The notes under the pieces are model-generated. The model had not been told where the DNA came from. It did no database searches and was given only the letters and a program-made list of their open reading frames with translations. From Deinococcus indicus (GTDB lineage Bacteria; Deinococcota; Deinococci; Deinococcales; Deinococcaceae), in assembly GCF_002198095.1 (NCBI RefSeq), contig NZ_NHMK01000025.1:115827-179826 (forward strand): a stretch of DNA of 64,000 nucleotides, given 5' to 3'. Of the stretch, positions 44,016 through 54,413 are shown one piece after another. The translations under genes and the position numbers were made by a program. Numbering within the stretch: the first letter of the stretch is position 1; each line of letters begins with the position of its first letter.

Positions 44016-44669
44016 ATGACCACCCCCGCTGTTCCCACCCCGCAGCCCGCGCCCCGCATCCTCCTGATCGACAACTACGATTCGTTCACGTACAACCTCG
44101 TGCAGTACTTCGGGGAGCTGGGCGCGGACCTGACCGTGTGGCGCAACGACGCCTTCACGCTGGACGACGTGCGCACCCTGAACCCGGACGCGATCGTGGT
44201 GTCGCCGGGACCCTGCACGCCCACCGAGGCGGGGCAGAGCGTGGCCGTGATCCGCGAACTGGGCCCGAGCGTGCCGACGCTGGGCGTGTGCCTGGGCCAC
44301 CAGAGTATCGGGGAGGCGTTCGGGGCGCGGGTGGGCCGCGCGGTCCTGCCGGTCCACGGCAAGACCAGCCCGGTGCGGCACGACGGGTCCGGGCTGTTCG
44401 CGGGCCTGCGGGACGGCGTGACGGTCACGCGGTACCACTCGCTGGTGGTGCGGGACCTGCCGCCGGAACTGGTGGCGACCGCCTGGACGACCGACCCGGA
44501 CGAGGAGGTGGTGATGGCGCTGCGGCACCGCGACTACCCCGTGTTCGGCGTGCAGTTCCACCCGGAGAGCATCGCCACGGAGGGAGGCATGGAGATGATC
44601 GGGAATTTCCTGGCGGAGGTGCGCGCGTTCCACTCGGCGCGGGCCGCGCTGGCGGGGGGCGGCGCATGA
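44016..44669 (+). CDS. trpG: anthranilate synthase component II (glutamine amidotransferase)
   Basis: A 217-residue class-I amidotransferase that supplies ammonia to TrpE. The fold starts ILLIDNYDSFTYNLVQYF; the nucleophile Cys is in GVCLGHQSI; the His-x-Glu pair is in VQFHPESIATEGG. ATG follows AAGGA with an 8-nt gap. It overlaps trpD by ATGA. Confidence 0.95.
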   Translation: MTTPAVPTPQPAPRILLIDNYDSFTYNLVQYFGELGADLTVWRNDAFTLDDVRTLNPDAIVVSPGPCTPTEAGQSVAVIRELGPSVPTLGVCLGHQSIGEAFGARVGRAVLPVHGKTSPVRHDGSGLFAGLRDGVTVTRYHSLVVRDLPPELVATAWTTDPDEEVVMALRHRDYPVFGVQFHPESIATEGGMEMIGNFLAEVRAFHSARAALAGGGA

Positions 44670-45670
44670 TGCACGCCAGACTGATGAACGGCGAACGGCT
44701 CTCACAGGAGGACGCAGCGGCGTTCATGCGCGAGGTCATGGAGGGCGACATGAGCGGCGTGCGGCTCGCGGCGGCCCTGGCGGCCCTGCGGGTACGCGGC
44801 GAGACGCCCGAGGAGATCGCGGGCTTCGCGCAGGCCATGCGGGAGAACGCGGTGCGCGTGAACGTCACGCCCCGCCCGGTGCTGCTGGACGTGGTCGGCA
44901 CCGGCGGCGACGGCGCGCACACCTTCAACATCAGCACCACGACGGCGTTCGTGGTGGCGGGGGCGGGCGTGCCGGTCGCCAAGCACGGCAACCGCGCCGC
45001 GAGCAGCCGCGCTGGCAGTGCCGACGTGCTCGAGGCGCTGGGCGTGAACTTGGACGCCCCCCCGGAGGTCGTGGCGGACGCCGTGAACTCCCTGGGCATC
45101 GGGTTCATGTTCGCCCGCAACTACCACCCGGCCCTGCGACATGCGGCAGCCGTCCGGTCGGACCTGGCCGCCAGGACGGTGTTCAACATCCTGGGGCCGC
45201 TCAGCAACCCGGCGGGCGCCACGCACCTCGTGGTGGGCGTGTTCAAGCCGGAACTGACGCGCACGCTGGCCGAGGTGCTGCGCCTGCTCGGCGCGGGCGG
45301 CGCGACCGTCGTGTACGGCGACGGCCTCGACGAATTCACCGTGAGCGGCGTGAACACCGTCTCCGGCCTGCGGGACGGTCAGATCATCGACCGGACCCTG
45401 CACCCCGAGGAGGTCGGCGTGGACCTGCACCCCAGAGAAGCGATCGTGGGCGGCACACCCGCCGAGAACGCCGGGATCACCCGCGCCCTGCTGACCGGCG
45501 GCGGCACGCCCGCCCAGCGGGACATCGTGGCGCTGAACGCCGGGGCGGCCCTGCGCACGGCGGGCGCCGCCGACTCCATCCGCGCCGGGGTGGAACTGGC
45601 CCGCGAGGTCATGAGCAGCGGCGCCGGCTGGAGCACCCTGGAACGCTACGCCGCCCACACCCGCCGCTGA
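44666..45670 (+). CDS. trpD: anthranilate phosphoribosyltransferase
   Basis: A 334-residue enzyme that transfers phosphoribose from PRPP to anthranilate. Motifs: DVVGTGGDGAHTFNIST (PRPP pyrophosphate loop), KHGNRAASSRAGSADVLEALG, and the acidic metal-binding region YGDGLDEF. The start overlaps trpG (ATGA). It ends the trpEGD cluster; trpC, F, B and A lie elsewhere. Repeat copy G follows nine bases after its stop. Confidence 0.95.
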   Translation: MMHARLMNGERLSQEDAAAFMREVMEGDMSGVRLAAALAALRVRGETPEEIAGFAQAMRENAVRVNVTPRPVLLDVVGTGGDGAHTFNISTTTAFVVAGAGVPVAKHGNRAASSRAGSADVLEALGVNLDAPPEVVADAVNSLGIGFMFARNYHPALRHAAAVRSDLAARTVFNILGPLSNPAGATHLVVGVFKPELTRTLAEVLRLLGAGGATVVYGDGLDEFTVSGVNTVSGLRDGQIIDRTLHPEEVGVDLHPREAIVGGTPAENAGITRALLTGGGTPAQRDIVALNAGAALRTAGAADSIRAGVELAREVMSSGAGWSTLERYAAHTRR

Positions 45671-45679
45671 CCATCCCCC

Positions 45680-45837
45680 ATACGGACTGCCGTTTGTTGC
45701 GCCAACAATCCGGAACCGCACCGGATTGCCGGCTCCACGTCCGGAACCCGTTTCCCTCCTACTCTGCGGGGCAGCTCTACGAGTCGCATCCGCTCGGACC
45801 CAGCGGGCTTTGCAGCCCGTTCAATCGGAGTCCGTAT
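45680..45837 (-). repeat. structured intergenic repeat, copy G (long variant, inverted)
   Basis: At 158 bp this copy has the extra CTGCGGGGCAGCTCTACGAG segment also in copy A and lacks the simple ATTGAATGGG left arm, having ATTGAACGGGCTGCAAAGCCCGCTGGG instead. Hairpin II is GCCGGCAATCCGG/CCGGATTGTTGGC (one G-T pair). Confidence 0.9.
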
Positions 45838-45870
45838 CAGTCTGCTGCCACCGCCGACTGCCGCTGACCG

Positions 45871-46314
45871 TCACAGCAGTCGGCGGTGGTAGTTCAGCTG
45901 CCCCAGGTGCCAGTTCAGGTGCCCGTACAGGTGAATCAGGAAAAAGCGCGTGCTCATGCCCTCCGGAAAGCCCGGCAGTTGCGTCGGGTGCGGCGCGTCC
46001 AGCCGGGCCGGGTCCAGCCGGTCCAGCGTCCCGGCCACCAGCGCCGACACCCCCCGCACGCCCGCGACCAACTCCGCGCGCGGCACGTCCCGCCGCGCGA
46101 ACTCCGCCGGGCGGTCCCGCACGAACGCCACGCCCCCCAGATCCGCGCCCACGAACTGCGACAGGTTCCCGATCAGGTGCAGCGCCAGCGTCCCACCCGA
46201 ATTCAGCACGCCGTCCGGCACGGCCCACACCGACGCCTCGTCCGGGTACGCCTCCAGTTCCACGGCCAGCTTCTCTAAGTCCCGCACGAACAGATCCCGC
46301 AATTCAGGCAGCAT
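45871..46314 (-). CDS. DinB-family protein
   Basis: A 147-residue four-helix protein of the DinB/YfiT-like group. Three His that could bind a metal lie in LALHLIGNLSQF and LYGHLNWHLGQLNYH. Families of this fold include thiol-dependent S-transferases and are expanded in Deinococcus; the specific role is unknown. It has a leaderless start (TAAGCT at 46326-46321, 6-nt gap). Confidence 0.85.
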   Translation of the reverse strand: MLPELRDLFVRDLEKLAVELEAYPDEASVWAVPDGVLNSGGTLALHLIGNLSQFVGADLGGVAFVRDRPAEFARRDVPRAELVAGVRGVSALVAGTLDRLDPARLDAPHPTQLPGFPEGMSTRFFLIHLYGHLNWHLGQLNYHRRLL

Positions 46315-46341
46315 GCACGCAGCTTACCGGGGCGGCAACGG

Positions 46342-46803
<462 letters not shown>

Positions 46804-46855
46804 GCCCCCAGCCTAGCATTTGGAAGGTCCGGGGTGGCGTTTGAGAGTTTTGTGT

Positions 46856-46870
46856 GGGCAAAATCTGCCC
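46856..46870. promoter_or_regulatory. inverted repeat between lrp and kamA
   Basis: GGGCA-AAATC-TGCCC, a 15-nt palindrome with an A/T-rich centre, the general form of Lrp-type sites. It lies between the divergent lrp and kamA genes. Confidence 0.45.
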
Positions 46871-46969
46871 GCAGGCGAGGTGCGCGGGCATTCCAAAGTG
46901 GGCCGTCCGGCAAGGACAATAGGCGGGCACCCAATTCACGCTTCGCCCCCCAGCATCCCGGAGGCTGCC

Positions 46970-48388
<1,419 letters not shown>

Positions 48389-48400
48389 ACGCAAGGGCAA

Positions 48401-48508
48401 CCCCTCAGCTGTGCCAGCCAGTCCGCTGCGCGGCCATCTCCCCTTGAGGGGAGCCAGGAATCACCAGCCTCCCCTTGAGGGGAGGTGCCCCGAAGGGGCG
48501 GAGGGGTC
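48401..48508. repeat. short palindromic repeat, R family (double)
   Basis: CCCCTCAG, AGTCCGCTGCGCGGCC, then two palindromes, CTCCCCTTGAGGGGAG and CCTCCCCTTGAGGGGAGG, and GTGCCCCGAAGGGGCGGAGGGGT. It lies between kamA and the aminotransferase gene. Confidence 0.7.
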
Positions 48509-48546
48509 GCCCGCGACTCTGCCGTCCCACCCCCAGGAGAACATCC

Positions 48547-49908
48547 ATGACCACCCTTCCCAAACCCCGTCAGCCCGACCTCAAGACCTCCCTTCCCGGC
48601 CCCAAGACCGCCGCGATCATGGCCCGCGACGCCTTACACCTCTCCACGTCCTACATGCGGCCTTACCCGTTCGTGCCGGATCACGGGGAGGGCGTGTGGC
48701 TGACCGACGTGGACGGCAACACCATGCTGGATTTCTTTGCGGGCATCGCGGTCAGCACGACCGGGCACGCGCATCCGCATGTGGTGAAGGCCGTGCAGGA
48801 GCAGATCACGAAATTTACGCACGTGTGTCTCACGGATTACCCGCAGGAGATCACGACCAGCCTCGCCGAGCGCATGGTCAGGCACGTCGAGAAGCCCGGT
48901 GAGAAGTGGCGGGTGTTCTTCGGGAACAGCGGTGCGGAGGCCGTCGAGGCGGCCGTGAAGCTGGCCCGGAACCACACGGGGCGGTCGCATATCATCAGCA
49001 CCATCGGGTCGTTCCACGGGCGCACGTACGGGGCGATCACGCTGACGGGCAGCAAGACGAAGTACAAGCGGGGCTTCGGGCCGCTGCTGCCGAACGTGTC
49101 GCACGTGCCGTACCCGAACCCGTTCCGTCCGCCGCTGGGCAGCACGCCGGAAACCTGCGGTCAGGCGGTCCTGGATCACATCGAGGGCCTGTTCCAGACG
49201 GTCATCCCGGCGGACGAGGTGGCGGCCATCATCATCGAGCCGATGCAGGGCGAGGGCGGGTACATCGTGCCGCCCGCCGATTTCCTGCCGGGGCTGCGCG
49301 CCCTGTGCGACCGGCACGGCATCATGCTGATCTTCGACGAGGTGCAGGCCGGTATGGGGCGCACGGGGAAGATGTATTCGTTCCAGCACTCGGACGTGCA
49401 GCCGGACATCATCACGGTCGCCAAGGGCATCGCGTCCGGCATGCCGATCAGCGCGATGCTGGCCAGGGAGAGCGTGATGACGTGGCCGGTCGGGTCGCAC
49501 GGCAGCACGTACGGCGGGAACCCCGTGGCGGCCGCCGCCGCGCACGCAACGCTGGACCTGCTTGAAGGCGTGGTCAAGCACCCCGGCTGCGGCGACAGCC
49601 TGATGCACAACGCCGCGCAGGTCGGTGAGTTCATCATGGCCGAACTGAAGGGCATGCAGACCGAATTCCCGTTCCTGGGCGACGTGCGCGGCGCCGGGAT
49701 GTTCATCGGGCTGGAATTCGTGAAACCGGACGGCAGCCCCGACGGGAAACTGCGTGACGCGGCCAGCATGGCGATGTTCGAACGCGGTCTGCTGAACCTC
49801 GACTGCGGCGAGGCCGTCATCCGCATCAGCCCGCCCCTGATCCTGACGCGGGAAGAAGCCGCGACGGGCCTGGAGATCATGCGGGACGCGCTGCGCGCCC
49901 TGAAGTAG
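48547..49908 (+). CDS. class-III PLP aminotransferase (acetylornithine/4-aminobutyrate type)
   Basis: A 453-residue enzyme with GNSGAEAVEAAVKLAR (phosphate loop), SFHGRTYGAITLTGS, the Asp of IFDEVQAGMGRTG, and the PLP Lys in TVAKGIASGMP. It fits the gabT/lysine-6-aminotransferase group. Being just after kamA, it may transaminate lysine or beta-lysine; from sequence alone GABA or ornithine are as likely. ATG has CCAGGAGAAC upstream. The kamA gap holds an R-family repeat that could weaken co-transcription. Confidence 0.88.
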   Translation: MTTLPKPRQPDLKTSLPGPKTAAIMARDALHLSTSYMRPYPFVPDHGEGVWLTDVDGNTMLDFFAGIAVSTTGHAHPHVVKAVQEQITKFTHVCLTDYPQEITTSLAERMVRHVEKPGEKWRVFFGNSGAEAVEAAVKLARNHTGRSHIISTIGSFHGRTYGAITLTGSKTKYKRGFGPLLPNVSHVPYPNPFRPPLGSTPETCGQAVLDHIEGLFQTVIPADEVAAIIIEPMQGEGGYIVPPADFLPGLRALCDRHGIMLIFDEVQAGMGRTGKMYSFQHSDVQPDIITVAKGIASGMPISAMLARESVMTWPVGSHGSTYGGNPVAAAAAHATLDLLEGVVKHPGCGDSLMHNAAQVGEFIMAELKGMQTEFPFLGDVRGAGMFIGLEFVKPDGSPDGKLRDAASMAMFERGLLNLDCGEAVIRISPPLILTREEAATGLEIMRDALRALK

Positions 49909-49925
49909 AGTCGTCTGCTGCGGGT

Positions 49926-49953
49926 CGGGCCGCCCCGTGCGCCGGGCGGCCCG
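49926..49953. terminator. hairpin between convergent genes
   Basis: CGGGCCGCCC at 49926-49935 pairs with GGGCGGCCCG at 49944-49953, loop of eight. It lies between the aminotransferase and peroxiredoxin genes. Confidence 0.6.
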
Positions 49954-49959
49954 GCCTGT

Positions 49960-50439
49960 TCAGCTGGTGGCGGCGCCGGTTCGGGGCGCGGCTTCCAGTT
50001 CTTTCAGGGCGCCGGTGACGTGCGTCATGGGGTTGGCGCTGCGGTGGATCCAGGTGACGGTGCCGTGCGGGTCGATCAGGAACGTGGCGCGGCTGGTCAT
50101 GCCGAGCAGGCCGCTCAGGCCGCCGATCACGCCGTACGCCTGCGCGAGGCTGCGGTCGCTGTCGGGAATCAGGGGGAAGGTCAGGGAGCAGGTGTCGCGG
50201 AACCGGGCCTGCCGGGCTTCGGTGTCGGTGCTGACGCCGATCACCTGCGCGCCGTGCCGTTCGAATTCCGGCAGGGCCGCCTCGAAGCGCTGCGCTTCGA
50301 TGCTGCATCCGGCGCTGCTGGCGCGCGGGTAGAAGTACAGCACCGTCCACTGCCCGCGCCGCTCTTGCAGGGAGACGGTACGGCCGTCGTCGCTGCGGCG
50401 CGTGAAGTCCGGGGCGGGCTGTCCGACTTGGAGGCTCAT
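49960..50439 (-). CDS. bcp: peroxiredoxin, BCP/PrxQ type
   Basis: A 159-residue thiol peroxidase. The peroxidatic Cys is in YPRASSAGCSIEA (P-x3-S-x2-C), the putative resolving Cys in RDTCSLTF 35-45 residues later. It reduces peroxides with thioredoxin-like donors. TACAAT (50452-50447) lies 7 nt before ATG. Confidence 0.9.
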   Translation of the reverse strand: MSLQVGQPAPDFTRRSDDGRTVSLQERRGQWTVLYFYPRASSAGCSIEAQRFEAALPEFERHGAQVIGVSTDTEARQARFRDTCSLTFPLIPDSDRSLAQAYGVIGGLSGLLGMTSRATFLIDPHGTVTWIHRSANPMTHVTGALKELEAAPRTGAATS

Positions 50440-50599
50440 GCGCCCGATTGTACGCGCCGCCTTGCGGCATTTGCCCTGAAGATGCTTTCTTCAGGGCCGA
50501 GCGGAGCGAGTGAATTTGACCGAGCAGGACGAAGAATGGAGGCATCAGGAGGCTGTTTTCCTGAGGCCGTAATTCGGAGAACTGCTCTACAATGCGCCG
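50440..50599. other. 160-bp divergent intergenic region with two hairpins
   Basis: GCCCTGAAGA (50473-50482) pairs exactly with TCTTCAGGGC (50488-50497). A second weak stem is TCAGGA/TCCTGA near 50545-50565. TACAAT boxes at both ends serve the divergent genes. No RNA family is recognised. Confidence 0.5.
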
Positions 50600-52240
50600 G
50601 TGTCTGACGTTGCTGATTCTCTGCTGCGGCCCCTGCGTCCCTACGCGGGCGAGGTCGTGGTGGTGGGCGTGTCGGGTGGCGCGGACAGCGTGGCGCTGCT
50701 GCGGGCGCTGCTGCGGGTGGGGTCGCGGCCAGTCGCGGCTCACCTGGACCACGCGCTGCGGGCCGACTCTGCGGCGGACGCCGCGTGGGTGGGGGCGCTC
50801 GCGGCGCGGCTGGGCGTGCCGTTTGCCAGCACGCGGGTGGATGTGGCGGCGGTCGCGGCTCGGCGCGGCTGGAACACCGAGGACGCCGCCCGGCGCCTGC
50901 GCTACGACTTCCTGACCCGCACGGCCAAGGCGCACGCGGCGCAGGTAATCCTGACGGCGCACACGCGGCGCGATCAGGCCGAGACGGTCCTGACGGCCCT
51001 GCTGCGCGGCGAGGCGATCCTGCACGGCATTCCCGCCGAACGTGGCCGGGTGTGCCGCCCCTGGCTGGACGTGCCCCGCGCCGCTATCGAGGCGTTCCTG
51101 CGCGCGCAGGGGCAGGACTGGCGCGAGGACCCCACCAACGACGACCCCGCCTACACCCGCGCCTGGATCCGCCGCGAGGTCATGGCGGTCCTGACCGCCC
51201 GCTACCCGGCGGCCGAGGAGGCCCTGGCCCGCGTGGCCCGCACGCAGGCCGAGGACGACGCCGCCCTGACCAGTCAGGCTGCCCGCCTGAGCGCGCACGC
51301 CCCGCGCCGCAGCGTGCCCCCGGCCGTGCTGCGCCGCTGGCTGCGCGCCGAATTGCGCCGCGCCGGACTGGACGTTCACGCGCCGCACCTGGACACCCTG
51401 GCCGGGGCGTTGCGTGCCGGGCAGACCGCGCACGTCACCCTGCCCGGCGGGCGCGACGTGACCGTGACCGGCGGGCAGTTGCACCTGACCCCGCAGGCGT
51501 ACCCGGCACCGGACTTCCCGATTCCCGAAGGCTGGGAGAGGCGCACCCGGCAGGACGGGGACCGCATCGCCCTGCCCGGCGGGACGCGCAAACTCAGCGA
51601 CGTGCTGACCGACCGGCACGTGCCGCGCGCCGACCGGGACCGCGTGCCGCTGCTGGTCAGTGACGCGGGCGTGCAGTGGGTGGGCCTCCAGCCACCCGTC
51701 TGGGCGACCGGGGCGCGCGAGGCGGCCGCCCAGCCCCCGGACCCGCTGCACGCCGCGATGGGCGAGGCGCTGGCCCAGGCGCACGACGCGGCCATCGCGC
51801 AGGAAGTCCCGGTCGGCGCGGTCGTCCTCGGCCCAGATGGTCAGGTGGTCGGGCGGGGCCGCAACACCAGCCGCGAGCACGGCGACATGACCCGCCACGC
51901 CGAACTGGCCGCCCTGCGGGACGCCGCCCGCACCCTCGGCACGCCGTACCTGAGCGGCTGCACGCTGGTCGTCACGCTCGAACCCTGCCCCATGTGCCTC
52001 GGCGCGGCCATTGAGGCGCGGGTCGGGCACGTCGTGTACGGCGCCGCGAACCCCAAGGCCGGCGCGCTGGGCGGCGTGACCGACCTGCTCGCCGCACACT
52101 GGGGGCACACCCCGACCGTCACAGGCGGCGTGCGGGGGCATGAAGCCGCCCGCCTCCTGAAAGACGTGTTCGGCCGTCTGCGTGAGGACCGACACAGGGA
52201 TGAGCGGCATCGGGACGACCGGCACCGAGACGACCGGTAG
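50600..52240 (+). CDS. tilS-tadA: tRNA(Ile)-lysidine synthetase fused to tRNA adenosine deaminase
   Basis: A 546-residue fusion. Residues 1-370 are TilS: PP-loop SGGADS at 25-30, AHLDHALR, NTEDAARRLRYDFL, HTRRDQAETVL and the C-terminal TilS domain; it puts lysine on C34 of tRNA-Ile(CAU). Residues ~382-525 are TadA: zinc and catalytic HAE near 432 (MTRHAELAAL) and PCPMC near 461; it deaminates A34 of tRNA-Arg. The protein ends in a run of RHRD repeats. GTG at 50600 is favoured: TACAAT at 50588-50593 is 6 nt upstream and contains the competing ATG at 50592. Confidence 0.92.
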   Translation: MSDVADSLLRPLRPYAGEVVVVGVSGGADSVALLRALLRVGSRPVAAHLDHALRADSAADAAWVGALAARLGVPFASTRVDVAAVAARRGWNTEDAARRLRYDFLTRTAKAHAAQVILTAHTRRDQAETVLTALLRGEAILHGIPAERGRVCRPWLDVPRAAIEAFLRAQGQDWREDPTNDDPAYTRAWIRREVMAVLTARYPAAEEALARVARTQAEDDAALTSQAARLSAHAPRRSVPPAVLRRWLRAELRRAGLDVHAPHLDTLAGALRAGQTAHVTLPGGRDVTVTGGQLHLTPQAYPAPDFPIPEGWERRTRQDGDRIALPGGTRKLSDVLTDRHVPRADRDRVPLLVSDAGVQWVGLQPPVWATGAREAAAQPPDPLHAAMGEALAQAHDAAIAQEVPVGAVVLGPDGQVVGRGRNTSREHGDMTRHAELAALRDAARTLGTPYLSGCTLVVTLEPCPMCLGAAIEARVGHVVYGAANPKAGALGGVTDLLAAHWGHTPTVTGGVRGHEAARLLKDVFGRLREDRHRDERHRDDRHRDDR

Positions 52241-52258
52241 GGGCCGTCCCGCGGGCGT

Positions 52259-53017
52259 TCAGCTGCTGCACCCGCCCCCGCAACTGCTTCCACAGCTACT
52301 GCCGCCATCGGAGCCGCCGTCCGAACCGCCGCCGTCTGAACCGCCGATGTCGCCGCCGCCCCCGTCGCCGTCCCGGCGGTCCCGCCGGGCGCCGCTGCCG
52401 GCCTGAGCAGTCTGCCCGGTCGTCAGGAGGATCAGGGTCAGGGCGAACACCCCCAGCGCGGCCAGCACCGCGAAGCGCGTGGGCAGCAGGGTCAGGAACG
52501 CCGCGCCGCCCGCCAGGAGCGCCAGCAGCAGCGCGTTCACCCGCACCCCGCCGGCCGTGCGGGTGGCCGTGTGCGTGAATGTGTGGGCCGTCCTGACGGC
52601 CGGGTCGGGCCACACGTCCGCCGGGGCCACCTCGCCGAACACGCGGGCGTAGCTGTCCAGCGTGCGGCGGTACTGCGCGGCGAAGTCCGTGTCGCCCGCC
52701 TCGCCCGTCGCGGGTTCGTGGTGCAGCGGCGCGGGCAGCAGCGGCGTCAGGCGCTCCCAGTAGTCGCGGGTGAAGGTCAGGTGCTCGTGCCACAGGGCGT
52801 CCACCGCCCGTGACGGCGTGACCGGATGCCCGGCCGTGGCGGCCAGGATCAGGAACCGGCGGTACTCCTGGGCGACGCATTCCGTGAAGGCGGAGCCCCA
52901 GCCGTGTTCCTGCGCGGCGCGGCGCAGCATGGCGGGCGGGAATTCATAGCCGGTCAGGGCGGTGGGAAGGACGGTCTGCTGACCGGAGAGGGGGAGGGTA
53001 CGCGCGGTTCCTGTCAT
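52259..53017 (-). CDS. membrane protein with Gly/Ser/Cys-rich tail (TIGR04222-like end)
   Basis: A 252-residue protein. The first ~110 residues are helical with VDALWHEHLTFTRDYWERL, like the glycine-rich-domain (DUF1399) proteins. Two membrane segments follow near 160-205 (ALLLALLAGGAAFLTLL, FAVLAALGVFALTLILL). The tail is repeats of GGSDGG, then SSCGSSCGGGCSS with four Cys. Such tails end TIGR04222-type membrane proteins of unknown role. Start ATG has CAGGAGCC upstream. Confidence 0.7.
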   Translation of the reverse strand: MTGTARTLPLSGQQTVLPTALTGYEFPPAMLRRAAQEHGWGSAFTECVAQEYRRFLILAATAGHPVTPSRAVDALWHEHLTFTRDYWERLTPLLPAPLHHEPATGEAGDTDFAAQYRRTLDSYARVFGEVAPADVWPDPAVRTAHTFTHTATRTAGGVRVNALLLALLAGGAAFLTLLPTRFAVLAALGVFALTLILLTTGQTAQAGSGARRDRRDGDGGGGDIGGSDGGGSDGGSDGGSSCGSSCGGGCSS

Positions 53018-53210
53018 GCCCGGCTCCTGGCAGGAGCCCGGAGGAAGGGCGGCCTGGAGGGCGAGAAACGCGGGGCCGCCCGCGCGGGTTCCTGCTGAAT
53101 TCAGCGTGAGGCGCCCCTGTCAGCGCCGCGTCAGCCGGTGGGGGAGTGGCCCCCCCGACGTCAGGGGAGGGTGAAGCCGTCCCACTCCTGGCCCTGCACC
53201 GGCCCGGCCC

Positions 53211-54317
53211 TCACGCGCCGGAGCGGGCGCTGTCCGGCAGGCTGCGCTGCGCGTCGGCGTACGCGCCCCGCACCGCCTGCACCAGCTGATCGCTGCCCAG
53301 CACGCCGCGCATGTCCAGCATGCTCACGATCTCATGCGGGTCCAGGCTGGGGTTCGCGCAGGCGCGCAGCAGCCCGTAATGCACCACGCTGGTACCGGGC
53401 CGCGCGCCGCCCGCCGGGGTCCACGCCTCGCGCAGCATCGGCATCAGGTGCGCCGCGAACACCAGGATCTCGTCGCGGTGCCGCCGCAACTCCTTCTGCA
53501 ACGCCCCCACCGAGTGCACGCCCACGTAATGCAGCAGGCTCGCCAGCCGCTGCGGCCGCTCCGGGTCCGGCCAGCCGGTCAGCAGGCGCACGCTCAGGGC
53601 GGCCGCCACCCCGTCGTCCAGTTCCCGCACGGGCGCGATGGTCAGCAGGTGCTTCATGCTCTGCGCGTCGATGAACACGCTGTCCGGCGCCTCCTGCACC
53701 CGCTCGGGCAGCGTCGCGGCGTAATCGCGCGACAGGCGGTGCAGGGCCATGAACTCCTCGTCCGCCATCTCCAGCAGGCCCGCCAGCCGGTAGAACCGCC
53801 GCTGCACCTCCCGCGGGATCGCCTCGCGGTTCTTGTACCCCAGGTCATGCTCGATCTCGGCCCAGGCGTGCTGGAGGATCGAGCGGATCTGCACCTCGAA
53901 GCCCAGGCCCGCGAACGCCGCGAGTTCCGGCGTGTCCGGCGTGACCTGCACCACGTAATGCACGCCCATGTACCCGAAGCGGTCCGGGTCGTGCATCTTG
54001 CTCTTGTCGATGGAGTTCTCCCAGTCCACGCGGTGGTTCGCCTCGATCAGGCGCGACACGGCCCCCACGTCCGACTCGAAGTACGTGATCACGCGCACCG
54101 CCACGAGGTCCGTCACGTCCGACAGCGACCGGTACCGGCCCGGCTTGCGGCGCAACTTGTCCTCCAGGCTCATGGGTTTCTTCACGCGGCCCGTGACGTG
54201 ATGGATGTTCAGGCCCGCCTGCTCCAGCAGCCGCGACGTGTGCGCCACCGCTGCGTCCCGCAGTCCCTCGAACTGCGGCAGGTTCGTCTCGTAGTCCTTC
54301 ACCAGCACGTCGTTCAT
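53211..54317 (-). CDS. RelA/SpoT-domain (p)ppGpp synthetase
   Basis: A 368-residue protein with a single RelA_SpoT synthetase domain: [15 protein letters not shown], the DLVAVRVI acidic strand, [13 protein letters not shown] and [22 protein letters not shown]. No HD hydrolase or TGS/ACT domain, so it is a monofunctional small synthetase with an extra ~150-residue C terminus. It transfers pyrophosphate to GDP/GTP. Start at 54317 (MNDV) is preceded by TATGCT at 54333-54328; an ATG at 54332 overlaps it. Confidence 0.9.
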   Translation of the reverse strand: MNDVLVKDYETNLPQFEGLRDAAVAHTSRLLEQAGLNIHHVTGRVKKPMSLEDKLRRKPGRYRSLSDVTDLVAVRVITYFESDVGAVSRLIEANHRVDWENSIDKSKMHDPDRFGYMGVHYVVQVTPDTPELAAFAGLGFEVQIRSILQHAWAEIEHDLGYKNREAIPREVQRRFYRLAGLLEMADEEFMALHRLSRDYAATLPERVQEAPDSVFIDAQSMKHLLTIAPVRELDDGVAAALSVRLLTGWPDPERPQRLASLLHYVGVHSVGALQKELRRHRDEILVFAAHLMPMLREAWTPAGGARPGTSVVHYGLLRACANPSLDPHEIVSMLDMRGVLGSDQLVQAVRGAYADAQRSLPDSARSGA

Positions 54318-54413
54318 GAGTGCCCGCAGCATACTCCCGCCCGGCCCGCCTGCCGTCCCCACCTGCCGCCCCCACACACGGACGCCCGCGCCCGGCGTGC
54401 TACACCCAGGAGC

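Noticed and set aside
50592..50594. ATG as start of TilS-TadA (other frame).
   Set aside because: The ATG is out of frame with the protein and lies in the TACAAT box; GTG at 50600 fits the leaderless spacing.
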